Shown in pieces: positions 27,135 through 38,486 of a DNA stretch of 59,742 nucleotides (its first letter is position 1; each line of letters opens with the position of its first letter). Position numbers and translations under genes: made by a program. Where the stretch lies: assembly GCA_018266375.1 (NCBI GenBank), contig JAFEAO010000006.1:286930-346671 (forward strand). The letters run 5' to 3'. The notes under the pieces are model-generated. The model searched no databases, was not told the origin of the DNA, and saw nothing but the letters and a program-made list of their open reading frames with translations. Origin of the DNA: Bdellovibrionales bacterium (GTDB lineage: Bacteria > Bdellovibrionota > UBA1018 > CAIMNF01).

Positions 27135-27344
27135 ATGAAGATTGGGAAAATTTTTACAGCACTCCGTTTTAAACCTGTCGAAACTATCCAAGGTGCAGTC
27201 ATCGATTTCGACGGCGAACATGTCACGCTTCGTCTGTTTGATGGCCGTACCGCGCTAGTGCCGCTGCGTTTGCTCCCTGGCCCGTTGAAGGCCAATGAGG
27301 TGGTGACCGCTCGCGTGCCGAAAGACGACCTCGTCCTGCGCTAA
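27135..27344 (+). CDS. Small conserved-looking protein of unknown function
   Basis: A 69-residue protein without signal peptide: MKIGKIFTALRFKPVETIQG, then VIDFDGEHVTLRLFDGRTALVPL and a C-terminal KDDLVLR. The pattern of short beta-strands separated by Gly and Asp turns suggests a small barrel such as an SH3-like or OB-like fold, but I do not recognise a family. Codon use is like that of neighbouring real genes, and it fits exactly between two divergent or convergent genes. It is convergent with the sigma factor gene, nine bases away. The -10 box right before the ATG suggests a leaderless transcript. Confidence 0.6.
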   Translation: MKIGKIFTALRFKPVETIQGAVIDFDGEHVTLRLFDGRTALVPLRLLPGPLKANEVVTARVPKDDLVLR

Positions 27345-27353
27345 CCATTTACG

Positions 27354-28331
27354 CTAATCGATCGATTTCAAGTACGGCTCAAGCTGCTTCTTGAGCTTTT
27401 CGATGATTTTGGTTTCGATCTGGCGAGCGCGCTCGCGCGTGAGCCCGAACTTGTCCGCGACTTCTTGAAGCGTTTGCGGCTCTTCGGCAAGGAGGCGCGA
27501 GTCCAAAACGGCGCGCTCTTTGTCGTTCAGGGATTTGCGGAGGAGTGGAATCTCTTCGGCCAGGATCTTTAACCATTCGTCACGCTCAATCGCGAGATCG
27601 GCCGACTCGCGGGTATCGAGGAGTTGGTTCAAGAACGGGTTGCGCTGATCTTCGCCCGGACCCGGCGCATCGATCGACGCCTCCGAGTTCGGAGTGAGGA
27701 GCCGCTGCTCCATCTCGATCACGTCCTTTTCTCTGACGTCGAGATTTTGCGCGAGGAGTGCAGGGCCGGCGTGAATACCTTGGGCCTCGAGACGCTGCTT
27801 CTCGCGCATCAGATGGTAAAACAGCTTTTTCTGGGCTTGCGACGTGCCCACGCGCACGAGCCGGAAGTTATCGAGCAAGTACTTGAGAATGTAAGAGCGG
27901 ATCCACCAGGTGGCGTAGTAACCGAGACGGGCGCCCTTGGTGGGGTCGAATTTAGAAACGGCTTTCATCAGCCCGACGTTGCCTTCTTGAATGAGGTCGA
28001 GAAGGTTATGGTACATCGAGCGGTATTCGTAAGCGATCTGCACGACACGCTTCAGATTTGCGGAGACTAAAAGCTTCGCTGCGTTGACGTCGCCGGTTTC
28101 GTGCATGCGTTTGGCGAGGGCGGTCTCTTGCTCGGCGGTGAGAGTCGGAGCGTTTTTAATATCCTGAAGATAGCGCTTGAGCGGGTCGCGTGCGGCGAGG
28201 CCGGTCGAGATCGCGACTTTCTCGGCTGACTCGAGTGTTGCGGGAGAAAAGGGATCATAGATCACCGGTAGAGCGCCGACTTTCTTTTGCGGTTTTTTAG
28301 CTGCTTTTGTAGGGGTCGGAGCCTTGGCCAT
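27354..28331 (-). CDS. rpoH: RNA polymerase sigma factor, RpoH (sigma-32) type
   Basis: A 325-residue sigma-70 family factor. A basic Ala/Lys/Pro-rich N-terminal tail (1-20) and region 1.2 (DPLKRYLQDIKNAPTLTAEQE) come first. Region 2 follows (NLLDLIQEGNVGLMKAVSKFDPTKG, then YATWWIRSYI for -10 melting). A QKKLFYHLMREKQRL stretch corresponds to the RpoH box of sigma-32. Region 4 holds the -35-reading helix (LQEVADKFGLTRERARQIE). This points to a heat-shock-type factor, though a related alternative sigma cannot be excluded. AAGGAA supports the ATG at 28331. It is divergent from the M16 peptidase gene. Confidence 0.88.
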   Translation of the reverse strand: MAKAPTPTKAAKKPQKKVGALPVIYDPFSPATLESAEKVAISTGLAARDPLKRYLQDIKNAPTLTAEQETALAKRMHETGDVNAAKLLVSANLKRVVQIAYEYRSMYHNLLDLIQEGNVGLMKAVSKFDPTKGARLGYYATWWIRSYILKYLLDNFRLVRVGTSQAQKKLFYHLMREKQRLEAQGIHAGPALLAQNLDVREKDVIEMEQRLLTPNSEASIDAPGPGEDQRNPFLNQLLDTRESADLAIERDEWLKILAEEIPLLRKSLNDKERAVLDSRLLAEEPQTLQEVADKFGLTRERARQIETKIIEKLKKQLEPYLKSID

Positions 28332-28378
28332 CGATTTTCCTTGTATCCAAAACGATATCATACATAGTGAAAGTTGGG

Positions 28379-29713
28379 ATGCAGCAAACCGTCAGAAAGC
28401 ATGTATTCGAAAATGGCCTCACCCTTCTTGTTGACGAGGCGCCTGAACTTCAATCGGTTGCGATTGGAGCCTGGGTTAGGACGGGGTCGCGCCATGAAGA
28501 TTTAAACTCCTGGGGAATGTGTCATTTTCTGGAACACATGCTCTTTAAAGGCGGCAAGCGCCGGGGAGCGATGGATATTTCGAAAGCGGTCGATCGAGTC
28601 GGAGGCGATTTCAACGCGTTCACGAGCCGCGAGCACACCTGCTTTCACTTTTATCTTCCGGCTAAAGAAATGCAACTCGGATCGGGATTGCTCAAGGAAA
28701 TTTTGTCCCATCCGCTTTTTGCCTCGAAGGAAATCGAACGCGAGCGCCAAGTGATTCTCCAAGAAATCGCGATGACTCGCGAGAATCCGGAAGAAGACGC
28801 TTTTGACCGCTACATGGAGAAAGTATTTTCAAAGCACTCCATCGGCCGCAATATTTTAGGCAGCGAGCATTCGATTTCGATCATGAACCGTCGGCAGATG
28901 TTCGACTTTTTTTATCAACACTACCGCCCGGAAAATATGATTCTCTCGGTGTCGGGTAATATCCGTTTTGATAAAGTCCGTCGCGAATTCGGCCCGCTAG
29001 GACACGGTAAATGGCCAAGCCGTAAGGATCCAAGCGATCTCAAAGCGAAATGGGGAATGGACCCGCCGGAGAGAACGACGCCTGGTTTTTACTGGGTGGA
29101 CACGCCGACCGAGCAAGCGCACGTGATTTACGGATTTTCGGCGCCCGTTAAAAACTCAAAAGAGCGAATCGCGTCCACGATGGTTCAGCAGTATCTTGGT
29201 GGCGGAATGAGTTCGGTCCTTTTTGATCAGATTCGCGAAAAGAAAGGCTGGGCTTACACTGTTTACGCAAACGCGATTCAGTTTCTCGATGTTTCGTTGT
29301 TTACCGTCTATGCGGGCGTGAAGAAGGGCAAGGTCATCGAGTCGCTGCAGATGTGCGAGCGCGAGCTTAAAAAAATCGCACGTTCGGGTATTCCGGTCGC
29401 GGAGCTGAAGAGGATTAAAGATAGCCTTCTCTATTCTATCGAGCTGTCGACCGAGAGTTCGGAATCGAGGATGATGACGATTTCGCAGCAGGAGCTGTTT
29501 TTCAAAAAAGAATTTTCATTCAAAGCTTATGCTGAGCTCGTTCGTAGCGTGAAAGTAGTTGATATCAAAAATCTGGTATCGCGCTGGATGAAACATGCGG
29601 ATCCGACTGTTTTGGTTTTAGCCGATAAGCCTCGAAATAAGCGCGAATGGGCTCGTATACAAGCCATCGCAAAGCGCATGACGAGCGGGCCTTTCGAAAT
29701 TGAGCGCGACTAA
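28379..29713 (+). CDS. M16-family zinc metallopeptidase (insulinase/PqqL/mitochondrial processing peptidase type)
   Basis: A single-unit M16 peptidase of about 444 residues. The inverted zinc site HFLEH lies in MCHFLEHMLFKGG, and the downstream conserved glutamate lies in the region of EIERERQVILQEIAMTRENPEEDAFD. The C-terminal inactive-like domain follows (FYWVDTPTEQAHVIYGF, GGGMSSVLFDQIREKKGWAYTV). Such single-domain enzymes act as homodimers, cytoplasmic or periplasmic; no signal peptide is visible here. I take the ATG at 28379; a GTG at 28367 would add four residues and neither has a clear ribosome site. It is divergent from rpoH, with promoters overlapping in about 50 bases. Confidence 0.88.
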   Translation: MQQTVRKHVFENGLTLLVDEAPELQSVAIGAWVRTGSRHEDLNSWGMCHFLEHMLFKGGKRRGAMDISKAVDRVGGDFNAFTSREHTCFHFYLPAKEMQLGSGLLKEILSHPLFASKEIERERQVILQEIAMTRENPEEDAFDRYMEKVFSKHSIGRNILGSEHSISIMNRRQMFDFFYQHYRPENMILSVSGNIRFDKVRREFGPLGHGKWPSRKDPSDLKAKWGMDPPERTTPGFYWVDTPTEQAHVIYGFSAPVKNSKERIASTMVQQYLGGGMSSVLFDQIREKKGWAYTVYANAIQFLDVSLFTVYAGVKKGKVIESLQMCERELKKIARSGIPVAELKRIKDSLLYSIELSTESSESRMMTISQQELFFKKEFSFKAYAELVRSVKVVDIKNLVSRWMKHADPTVLVLADKPRNKREWARIQAIAKRMTSGPFEIERD

Positions 29714-29903
29714 GTACCGCAAACTAAAACAGTCCGGTTATTTTATACATATTACATATTTACTAATTAAGCGCGAGTTGTTAGTTTCCGGTTCACGCGC
29801 AGAAAAGGCCCTAAGTGAAACCAAGCTCGACACCGCTTCTGAATTCGAAATTATCGGAATGTAATTTTTTAGACCGATCGCCCGAACGATCGATTTAATA
29901 GAG

Positions 29904-29937
29904 AAAGCCCCGTGCCGCTCCAGTGGTACGGGGCTTT
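29904..29937. terminator. Bidirectional terminator between convergent genes
   Basis: A 15-base GC-rich stem (two G-U pairs) with a four-base loop lies between the M16 peptidase gene (plus) and the gene ending at 29954 (minus), with short T-rich runs on both sides. The rest of the gap, 29714-29903, is AT-rich and shows no gene. Confidence 0.75.
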
Positions 29938-29953
29938 GCTAATTTAGCGTGGG

Positions 29954-30691
29954 CTACTTCTTGCCGCCGCGGACTTTTTTCAGGATCATGATCGCGATGA
30001 TGCCGACGAGCGCGACGCCGCCGTAGAAAATCATCGGATCATCAAGAGGGTTAGCCGCCTTTTTACGGACCGGAGCATCGCTTGCGCCGGTGATGCCGCC
30101 AAATACGGTGTTCGGGTCCATTCCGACCGGGACCTTCGCGTTCTTGAAGAGATCCGAGTTGGCAGGAGCCGCGTTCAAGCCGCCTTCGCGGCGGAACGCT
30201 TTGAGCGACTTCACCATGGTGTCGAACATGGTGTTGTAGTCTTGGTACTTGTTTTTATTGACCGAGTAGGTGACGAGGATCCCGATGCCGTCTTTTACCG
30301 TCGCGAGATAGCGGGTGTAGAAGCCCGGAATCTCGGACTCCAAGTGAAGCGCGTCGACCCAAGGGTGATCCTGAATCGTGCGGTTTTGAGCAAAGCGCAC
30401 TTCGGAGGTCACGGATTTGCCCTGAGGAGTATTGAACACCTTCGGACTTTTCAGATAAGCGAGATACTGATCGAGAGTGTCCTGATCGCCCTGGATCTTG
30501 GCGGCGAGAATGATGATCGCGTCTTTCTTTTTGTCCGCGTTTTGTTGGTTTTGGCAAACCCACTCAGCGCCTTCCAGCAAACACACCCACTCGGAGGGCA
30601 TTTCAAACTCGACAAACTGGTTGGCAAACTTGCCTGCGTGCGCCGGTTGCGAAAACACCAAAGAAAATACTGCCGCGAGTACCGCCTTCAT
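29954..30691 (-). CDS. Exported protein with C-terminal membrane anchor, unknown function
   Basis: A 245-residue protein. The signal peptide ends at AHA (about residue 19). A globular domain of about 150 residues contains FEMPSEWVCLLEGAEWVCQN, with a likely disulfide pair, and YTRYLATVKDGIGILVTYSV. A low-complexity linker follows, then one C-terminal membrane helix (MIFYGGVALVGIIAIMILKK) with a basic tail, so the domain faces the periplasm. It follows the outer-membrane protein gene at 30718 by 26 bases on the same strand, and the two probably work together at the envelope. I do not recognise the family. Confidence 0.72.
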   Translation of the reverse strand: MKAVLAAVFSLVFSQPAHAGKFANQFVEFEMPSEWVCLLEGAEWVCQNQQNADKKKDAIIILAAKIQGDQDTLDQYLAYLKSPKVFNTPQGKSVTSEVRFAQNRTIQDHPWVDALHLESEIPGFYTRYLATVKDGIGILVTYSVNKNKYQDYNTMFDTMVKSLKAFRREGGLNAAPANSDLFKNAKVPVGMDPNTVFGGITGASDAPVRKKAANPLDDPMIFYGGVALVGIIAIMILKKVRGGKK

Positions 30692-30717
30692 GGAATCTCC
30701 CTCTGCAGGTTGAAAGA

Positions 30718-32031
30718 CTACTCGACGAGACGTCTCGCCGTGAATCCGATTTCAACCCATTGATCTACAAAATATTCTAGCACACTCAATGCGGTCTCCG
30801 AGGATTTTACGGAGATGACCTTGGCCCGGGCGACGCGGGTCTCTTTTTTGTTTCCGGCGTAGTCGGTCTTGGATTGATAAATGTCAAAGATTTGTCCCTT
30901 TTCAATTCCGTCGTCGAGACCTTTGTCGAGTTTGGCGATATAAAGCTGATCATTTACCGAGGTGACGATCGCATTCATGTTATAAGACGCGAACTGGCCG
31001 GTGGTGCGGACTTCGGAGGTCTGGGTTTTCAGCACGGTGACGGGACGCCCACGGTCCTGACGGACTGTCGTGCGTTGCTCCCTAGTCTCTTCAGGTTCGT
31101 TCGGTGGAGAGAAATCAAAGCGGGCGCCCACTGAGATTTGCGTTCCCGAGGGAGCGTTCTTGCCCGCGATCGGAAGACCGAAGTAAGCGTAGAACTCTTG
31201 TCCGCCGTGCGTTTTGTAACCTGCAAGAACGTGAGTCATGAGCCACGACGGATTGATCGCATCGATGATGTAGCTTCCGCCCGCGCCGACCAGTTGATCG
31301 GGAATCGCGGTGATAGGATTGGTGTTGTCGGTGTTGAGAGAGAATTGTCCGCGAACACCTGCTTGAAAAATCGCGCCCTCGGTTTCGGGATCACGCTTCA
31401 AAAGAAGGGTGTAAGGAACGGCCGCCGAAAATGAATTCGAGCGGTAGCGATAAGCCGCACCGAGCTCGCCGAACCATTCGCCGCTCGAGCTGAGCGGAAA
31501 CTCCAAAAATCCGCCGGCAGTCACGTCCGTCGATCCGTCGCCCAAATACGGCTGGCCGTTTGCGCGCTGAGTGGTGTTGCTATAAGCCGGAAAGTTGAAG
31601 TCGAGTTGTGCGCTCAAACTGATTCCGTTTGGTTTCGCGTACAAACGGTAAGAAGCGCCGAGAAGTTGATCTCCGAGCGAGAAAACCGATGCGTTCCCCA
31701 CGTTACTTTTGACCGACGCGCTCTCTAATCCTAGGCGTCCGAAGAGATAAAGGCTGTCGCTCAAGCCGTAATTTAGATTGAGATCGACGTACAGGCGTGA
31801 GGCGGAGATGCCGTTCAAAAGTGGTTGCTTGGCGGAGTTTGCATCGAAATTTTCAGAGGTGGAGTAGTAGCTGATCACCGGTTCGAAAACGAGACCTTGA
31901 GACGAGGTTGTGCGGTTTGCCCAAAATTGCACAACCGGCGAAGCTTGGACGACGCCAGAAATATTGAAAAACCATAATAATATCGTGAAGATAGTGATAC
32001 GGTGCTTCATAGCGTTTGCTTGTGTTTCCAT
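30718..32031 (-). CDS. Predicted outer-membrane beta-barrel protein with a periplasmic C-terminal domain
   Basis: A 437-residue exported protein. A signal peptide ends near QAS (about residue 31). Residues to about 320 have the alternating aromatic pattern of an outer-membrane barrel (LYVDLNLNYGLSDSLYLFGRLGLES, LGAAYRYRSNSF). The C-terminal 110 residues look soluble, with IEKGQIFDIYQSKTDYAG resembling a small beta domain as in flagellar or pilus assembly proteins. AGGATT precedes the first ATG at 32031; the ATG at 32010 is an alternative with a tighter signal peptide. It leads a two-gene operon with the anchored periplasmic protein and is divergent from maeB. Confidence 0.72.
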   Translation of the reverse strand: METQANAMKHRITIFTILLWFFNISGVVQASPVVQFWANRTTSSQGLVFEPVISYYSTSENFDANSAKQPLLNGISASRLYVDLNLNYGLSDSLYLFGRLGLESASVKSNVGNASVFSLGDQLLGASYRLYAKPNGISLSAQLDFNFPAYSNTTQRANGQPYLGDGSTDVTAGGFLEFPLSSSGEWFGELGAAYRYRSNSFSAAVPYTLLLKRDPETEGAIFQAGVRGQFSLNTDNTNPITAIPDQLVGAGGSYIIDAINPSWLMTHVLAGYKTHGGQEFYAYFGLPIAGKNAPSGTQISVGARFDFSPPNEPEETREQRTTVRQDRGRPVTVLKTQTSEVRTTGQFASYNMNAIVTSVNDQLYIAKLDKGLDDGIEKGQIFDIYQSKTDYAGNKKETRVARAKVISVKSSETALSVLEYFVDQWVEIGFTARRLVE

Positions 32032-32095
32032 CGTTTTAATCCTACCATAAGTGGATTATCAATTAGCAAAAACGGAGCCAAGACGGAGTCACAGC

Positions 32096-34401
<2,306 letters not shown>

Positions 34402-34405
<4 letters not shown>

Positions 34406-34782
34406 AAACCGAAATCCTAACGAAAGAAGCTCCAGCACCGATAGGTCCTTACTCTCAGGCCATTCAAACGGGCAACTTCGTGTTTTGCTCGGGCCAAATT
34501 CCTCTCGATCCGGTGAGCGGCGCGATCGTCGGCGAGGGTAACGTCGAGACTCAGACCCGCCAAGTGATGAAAAATATCGCGGCGGTGCTGAAGCAAGCAG
34601 GCATCGGTTTCGACAACGTCGTGAAGACGACGATCTTTTTGAAGAGCATGGGCGATTTCCCGAAGGTCAATCCGATCTACGGTGAGTCGTTCAAGGCGCC
34701 GTTCCCGGCTCGCTCGACCGTCGAAGTCGCGCGTTTACCCAAGGACGTGCTCGTCGAAATCGAAGTGCTTGCCGTAAAGTAA
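34402..34782 (+). CDS. ridA: Enamine/imine deaminase RidA
   Basis: RidA hydrolyses reactive enamines and imines such as 2-aminoacrylate that arise from PLP enzymes. The product has 126 residues, the normal length. It carries PYSQAIQTGNFVFCSGQIPLDP and the arginine of FPARSTVEVARLP that binds the substrate carboxylate, then the terminal EIEVLAV. The ATG overlaps the maeB stop (ATGA), so both are translated together. The link between malic enzyme and RidA is not obvious. Confidence 0.95.
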
Positions 34783-34803
34783 AGCGCGATCGATACTAAA
34801 CGC

Positions 34804-35439
34804 GTGGGCAGAATCTCTCGCTTCTTTGCATTCCTGCTAACCCTGGTTGCGACCGTGGTCGTGACCACGGCCGTGTTTTTGTGGTTCGCCGCGGGCGAGA
34901 TCTACGATTACGAGGACACCTTCGAGCCGGCAAATCCGCCGAAGGTGGACGTCGTGGTCTGCCTTGCGGGCGGAAAACGCCGGATTCCGGTAGCGGTGGA
35001 GCTTTGGCAAAAGTTGAAGCTCGCGTCGCTCGCGACACCCGGGCAGAAGCCGCCGGTCCTGTTTTTTTCGGGCGTGGGTCCGCATGCCAACTTGGCGACG
35101 TTGGTGGAGCAGGGCGTGCCCGCCGACGCCGTAAAGTCGATGAAAAGAGACGAAGTCGTGTTCGAGAACGTGAGCGAGAACACGTACGAGAACGCCCAGC
35201 TCTTTGCCTCGTTTGCCCGTCAGAACCGTTGGAAATCGATCGTACTCGTGACTGCGGATTATCACATCCGCCGCGCGGAGTTCATTCTCCGCAAAACCCT
35301 GGACCCAGGGGTTGAGATTTACACGTCGACGGTCGACGCCGTCCACTTCGGACGCAACGAGTGGCACAACAATGCGTACGCGATTCGCGTGACATTGATC
35401 GAGTACATCAAATGGTTGTATTACCGGTATAGTTATTAG
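34804..35439 (+). CDS. YdcF/SanA-family protein (DUF218), membrane-anchored
   Basis: A 211-residue protein beginning at GTG 34804 with one N-terminal membrane helix (FFAFLLTLVATVVVTTAVFLWF). A DUF218 domain follows: VDVVVCLAGGKRRIPVAVELW, VLFFSGVG, SENTYENAQLFASFARQ and VLVTADYHIRRAEFILRK. The family includes SanA and YdcF/ElyC, linked to envelope integrity and undecaprenyl-phosphate metabolism; the chemical activity is unsettled. It lies 21 bases behind ridA and may be the third gene of that operon. It converges with the methyltransferase gene, 13 bases away, and no terminator is visible there. Confidence 0.85.
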   Translation: MGRISRFFAFLLTLVATVVVTTAVFLWFAAGEIYDYEDTFEPANPPKVDVVVCLAGGKRRIPVAVELWQKLKLASLATPGQKPPVLFFSGVGPHANLATLVEQGVPADAVKSMKRDEVVFENVSENTYENAQLFASFARQNRWKSIVLVTADYHIRRAEFILRKTLDPGVEIYTSTVDAVHFGRNEWHNNAYAIRVTLIEYIKWLYYRYSY

Positions 35440-35452
35440 CCGCCGGTCTCGG

Positions 35453-36283
35453 TTAAAGCGATTGCGCGTTCGCTTGGACGAACGAGTAGAAGATCACGGA
35501 GTCCGGATCTTTCTTTAATTTTTCCATTTCGTCGCGCATCTCTTGTACAAGCTCGGGCGTAACCCGATTGGCCGCGATGAGGCCGGCTGAGCCGCTCAAA
35601 AGCAGGTTGGTCCAATACTCGATAAACTCGGCACGTGCCTTCGGAGTGCGGTTATCCAAGTGATGGGTCACGATGTGGGTTTGAATGTTTTGGAAGCCAG
35701 CCTTGAGTAAGTAGTTGGCAAGTTTGCCGCCTACGAAAGGATCGCCCTTCAACGTCCACTGGTGATCATTGAACTCAAACCAGTATTTGAGCGTGGCCGG
35801 GCTGTACGGATGGATGTAAAACGTGGCGTTCAGGACTTCATTGCAAAAGATGTTTCCGCCGGTGTGCAGGACTCGACGGACTTCTCCGAGGATCTCGACC
35901 GGAGTTTGAACGTGCTCCAAGAACCAGCAGAGGAACGCACCGTCGAAAGAATTGTCCGGGAACGGGAGTTTCAATGCGTCAGCTTCGAGGAACTTGACGC
36001 GATTGGCGTTCTTCGAGCTCGAGAATCGCCGGCGGGCCTGTTCGAGCTGGGTTTTGCTCGCATCGACGCCGGTGATGGCAAGATGCGGAAAACGCTCGAG
36101 CAAAATCTCGGTTTGAGCGCCGACGCCGCAGCCGACTTCAATGAGTGAGCGCGCGTTTTCGAAGTGGACGTTGTGATAAATGCTCGGCGCCCAGAAGCGC
36201 GCTTGTTGATACAGGCGCGCTTGTTCTTCGGCGGTAAATCCGTGGAGGTACCCGGGTGCGACTCCGGTTTTTTTGTCGCTCAT
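35453..36283 (-). CDS. SAM-dependent methyltransferase, class I
   Basis: A 276-residue methyltransferase: motif I SLIEVGCGVGAQTEILLERF, the acidic residue of motif II in GVDASKTQLEQA, then FLEADALKLPFPDNSFDGAF and a FLEHVQ motif. The C-terminal 100 residues differ from ubiquinone-type enzymes (AFYIHPYSPATLKYWFEFND), so the substrate is open. It is the last gene of the six-gene operon with the E1-like and nitroreductase genes; its ATG overlaps the preceding TGA (ATGA). Methylation is therefore likely a late or capping step on the product of that operon, which is inference. Confidence 0.85.
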   Translation of the reverse strand: MSDKKTGVAPGYLHGFTAEEQARLYQQARFWAPSIYHNVHFENARSLIEVGCGVGAQTEILLERFPHLAITGVDASKTQLEQARRRFSSSKNANRVKFLEADALKLPFPDNSFDGAFLCWFLEHVQTPVEILGEVRRVLHTGGNIFCNEVLNATFYIHPYSPATLKYWFEFNDHQWTLKGDPFVGGKLANYLLKAGFQNIQTHIVTHHLDNRTPKARAEFIEYWTNLLLSGSAGLIAANRVTPELVQEMRDEMEKLKKDPDSVIFYSFVQANAQSL

Positions 36284-37344
36284 GATATCGTCACCAGCTT
36301 CTCGGGTTGCAATCGTACGGTTAACGGTAACACCGGCTCCGGCGAGACGCCAATGCGGAACACGGTAAGAACTTGCATCGGCTCGCTCGAAGTCTTCATT
36401 TCGCTGAGTGCCGCTTGCGTTTGCGGATCATCGGCGAGTACCGACATCGGGCATGCGCTGAGTCCAGCGCGCGTGACCTCGAGCCAAGAGCGATAGAGAA
36501 TACGGCCACGCGTTGCGGCATCGGCTCCGAGAGGGGCAAAAAGGATTAAGATCGCGCTTGATGACTTGATCGCCGGAGTTTCATCGATCAATACGCCCGT
36601 GAGGCCGGTCTTGAAAATTCCCGGCTTCGTTGAAAGGTGCAGCGCCGACTTTGCGATGAGTGCCACCGATTTAGGGAAGCCCATCGCTTCAGCGTTCAGG
36701 CCGTCTTCGTAATAACCTTTGTCGCTTGGAGTGAAACGTAGCCACTGAAGCAATTCTATTTGCGTCGCCAGGTGTTTAGAAAGGCGGGAGGTCGCGCCGC
36801 CGGCCAAGCGGGCGATGTCTTTGATTTCTGACGGCTCGTTCAAGACGAGAGACGCCTTGGCGTCGAGGGATTCAACGAGCCCATGAATTTGCGACGGAAT
36901 CGCGGGTTTGAACTTGCCGCGATAAGCTTTGCGTTTGAACACGAACTCCGCAAGATCGTCGCTCGACGCGCCGGTGGCGCGTGCGCTCTCCGGTAGCGTG
37001 AAGATCTTACCGGTCGCGACTTGCTTCAAGTCAGCATAAATCGGGTGCGCCGGCGACAAGCCCGGATCGAGCCATTCTAAAAGTTCCAGCATCAGCCCTT
37101 GGCGCGCGAGTGCGATACGCAGTCCTTCCCATGCGGCCCCGAGACTCGTGCCCTCATCGTGGCGCAAAGGATCGCCCGCGAGCAAACGGCGATTTTGATC
37201 GGAGTAGAGGAGAACGGTGAGATTGCCCTGATCGTCCGTCGTAAAGCCAAATCGTGCCGGCTGCACGTTGTGCACGCTTGGAGCGCGATTGGCCTCCGAG
37301 ACGAGGGCTAAGATCTGGTTCCGAGTCAATTGCACGGAGCTCAT
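36280..37344 (-). CDS. Nitroreductase-fold flavoprotein
   Basis: A 354-residue protein of the nitroreductase superfamily. The FMN-binding signature is ANRAPSVHNVQPARFGF near residue 15. DQNRRLLAGDPLRHDEGTSLG resembles the Acg/Rv1355c branch rather than NfsB-type enzymes. SWLEVTRAGLSACPMSVLADDP near residue 300 matches the second FMN block. In biosynthetic clusters such enzymes often oxidise azolines or amines. It sits in the operon between a GNAT and a methyltransferase with ATGA overlaps at both ends; GAGG precedes the start. In mycobacteria the E1-like and nitroreductase domains are, as I recall, fused in one protein (MoeY, Rv1355c); here they are separate. Confidence 0.78.
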   Translation of the reverse strand: MSSVQLTRNQILALVSEANRAPSVHNVQPARFGFTTDDQGNLTVLLYSDQNRRLLAGDPLRHDEGTSLGAAWEGLRIALARQGLMLELLEWLDPGLSPAHPIYADLKQVATGKIFTLPESARATGASSDDLAEFVFKRKAYRGKFKPAIPSQIHGLVESLDAKASLVLNEPSEIKDIARLAGGATSRLSKHLATQIELLQWLRFTPSDKGYYEDGLNAEAMGFPKSVALIAKSALHLSTKPGIFKTGLTGVLIDETPAIKSSSAILILFAPLGADAATRGRILYRSWLEVTRAGLSACPMSVLADDPQTQAALSEMKTSSEPMQVLTVFRIGVSPEPVLPLTVRLQPEKLVTIS

Positions 37345-38486
37345 GCTCTTGCCTCGAGCGGCTTCGTAAAGAGATGCGAGCGGTGGAGTTTGCGCGCGTT
37401 CATCTTTTCCATCACGCGCAAGCTCGCGCGGTTAACGTCGGCAACCCAGGTGATTCCGAGTTTTTTGTAGCCGGCTTTCTTGAGCGAGCTCAGCATGTGG
37501 TAGACCATCGCCGGGCCAAGCGCCTTGCCCTGGAAATCGGGGCGGACCGAGCCGAAGATGATGATCGCGCGTTCGCGATTGCGTTTGAATTTAAGGTACT
37601 GAAACAAGGTCAGCGGGGTGAGTTTGGACTTCGTGGTTTTGATAAGCGGATTAAGATCAGGGATACACACCGATACGGCCACGCACTCGTCAGGCTGTTT
37701 AATGCCGTCTCCGCCCACTTTCGATTTCTGATAAACGATCGAGTTGATCCGCTCGTCCACGATCCACATCATGTCCTTCGCTTGAAAAAAGAATTCCTCT
37801 TTCGTGAGCGGGACGAACATCGGGTTCTGCGCGAAGCCCGCGTTCAAGATCTGCAAAGTATCCATGAGGCTTTTTGCAAATCCTCGGGGCTTGATGTTGC
37901 CCCACTCGAGGTCATTGTCTTTAAAAAACTCTTTCTCGTGTGGTTTCAAAAGCGTCTCGATGTCCACGGCCGGGACGTCGACTTCGAAGGTCGTCATTGG
38001 GAATGTGCTCGAGTATCCCAAAGCTTCGAGCATCTTCGGGACGTACGGAGGATTGTACGCTTGATCGAGGTACGGTTGATTGTCGAATCCGTCGGTGATG
38101 ATCCCGATCTGCTGCATGGCCGTCAGGTTAAAATTACCGATGAGTTCGGTGCAACCTTGCTTGCGGGCCCAGTCCTCGGCTGCGCCGAGGAGCAAGCGCG
38201 CGACTTCAAGATCGTAGATGCAATCAAAGAACCCGAAGTAGGCGCGGTTCCACTGATGGCGCTCGTTTGATTTTTCGTGAATGTGGGCGGTGATACGGCC
38301 CACCGCCTTGCCATCTTTTAATACCGCAAAGTAGGTGTATTTTTTGTTGGGTTGGAAGAGTGGGTTTGCGTCCGAGAGAAATCGCTTCAGATCGGGCTTC
38401 ATCGGAGAAACGTAAAGCGAGTTCGGACCGTAGGCATTGAATGGCGCATCGAAGAAGGCTCCAAAATTCCGCTCGACGAGTTCCAT
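37341..38486 (-). CDS. GNAT-family acyltransferase
   Basis: A 381-residue protein with an early GNAT-like half (YTYFAVLKDGKAVGRITAHI, YFGFFDCIYDLEVARLLLGAA). A C-terminal GNAT domain has motif A in GSVRPDFQGKALGPAMVYHM, followed by WVADVNRASLRVMEKMNARK, the usual end of the fold. It is thus probably a tandem GNAT. The acyl donor and acceptor are unknown; sequence of this type is annotated only as hypothetical GNAT in my memory. Its ATG overlaps the stop of the membrane-protein gene (TAATG), and its stop overlaps the nitroreductase start (ATGA). Confidence 0.8.
   Translation of the reverse strand: MELVERNFGAFFDAPFNAYGPNSLYVSPMKPDLKRFLSDANPLFQPNKKYTYFAVLKDGKAVGRITAHIHEKSNERHQWNRAYFGFFDCIYDLEVARLLLGAAEDWARKQGCTELIGNFNLTAMQQIGIITDGFDNQPYLDQAYNPPYVPKMLEALGYSSTFPMTTFEVDVPAVDIETLLKPHEKEFFKDNDLEWGNIKPRGFAKSLMDTLQILNAGFAQNPMFVPLTKEEFFFQAKDMMWIVDERINSIVYQKSKVGGDGIKQPDECVAVSVCIPDLNPLIKTTKSKLTPLTLFQYLKFKRNRERAIIIFGSVRPDFQGKALGPAMVYHMLSSLKKAGYKKLGITWVADVNRASLRVMEKMNARKLHRSHLFTKPLEARA

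Noticed and set aside
37254..38270. A 338-codon open frame opposite the GNAT gene
   Set aside because: Antisense shadow of a gene with clear GNAT motifs and operon overlaps.
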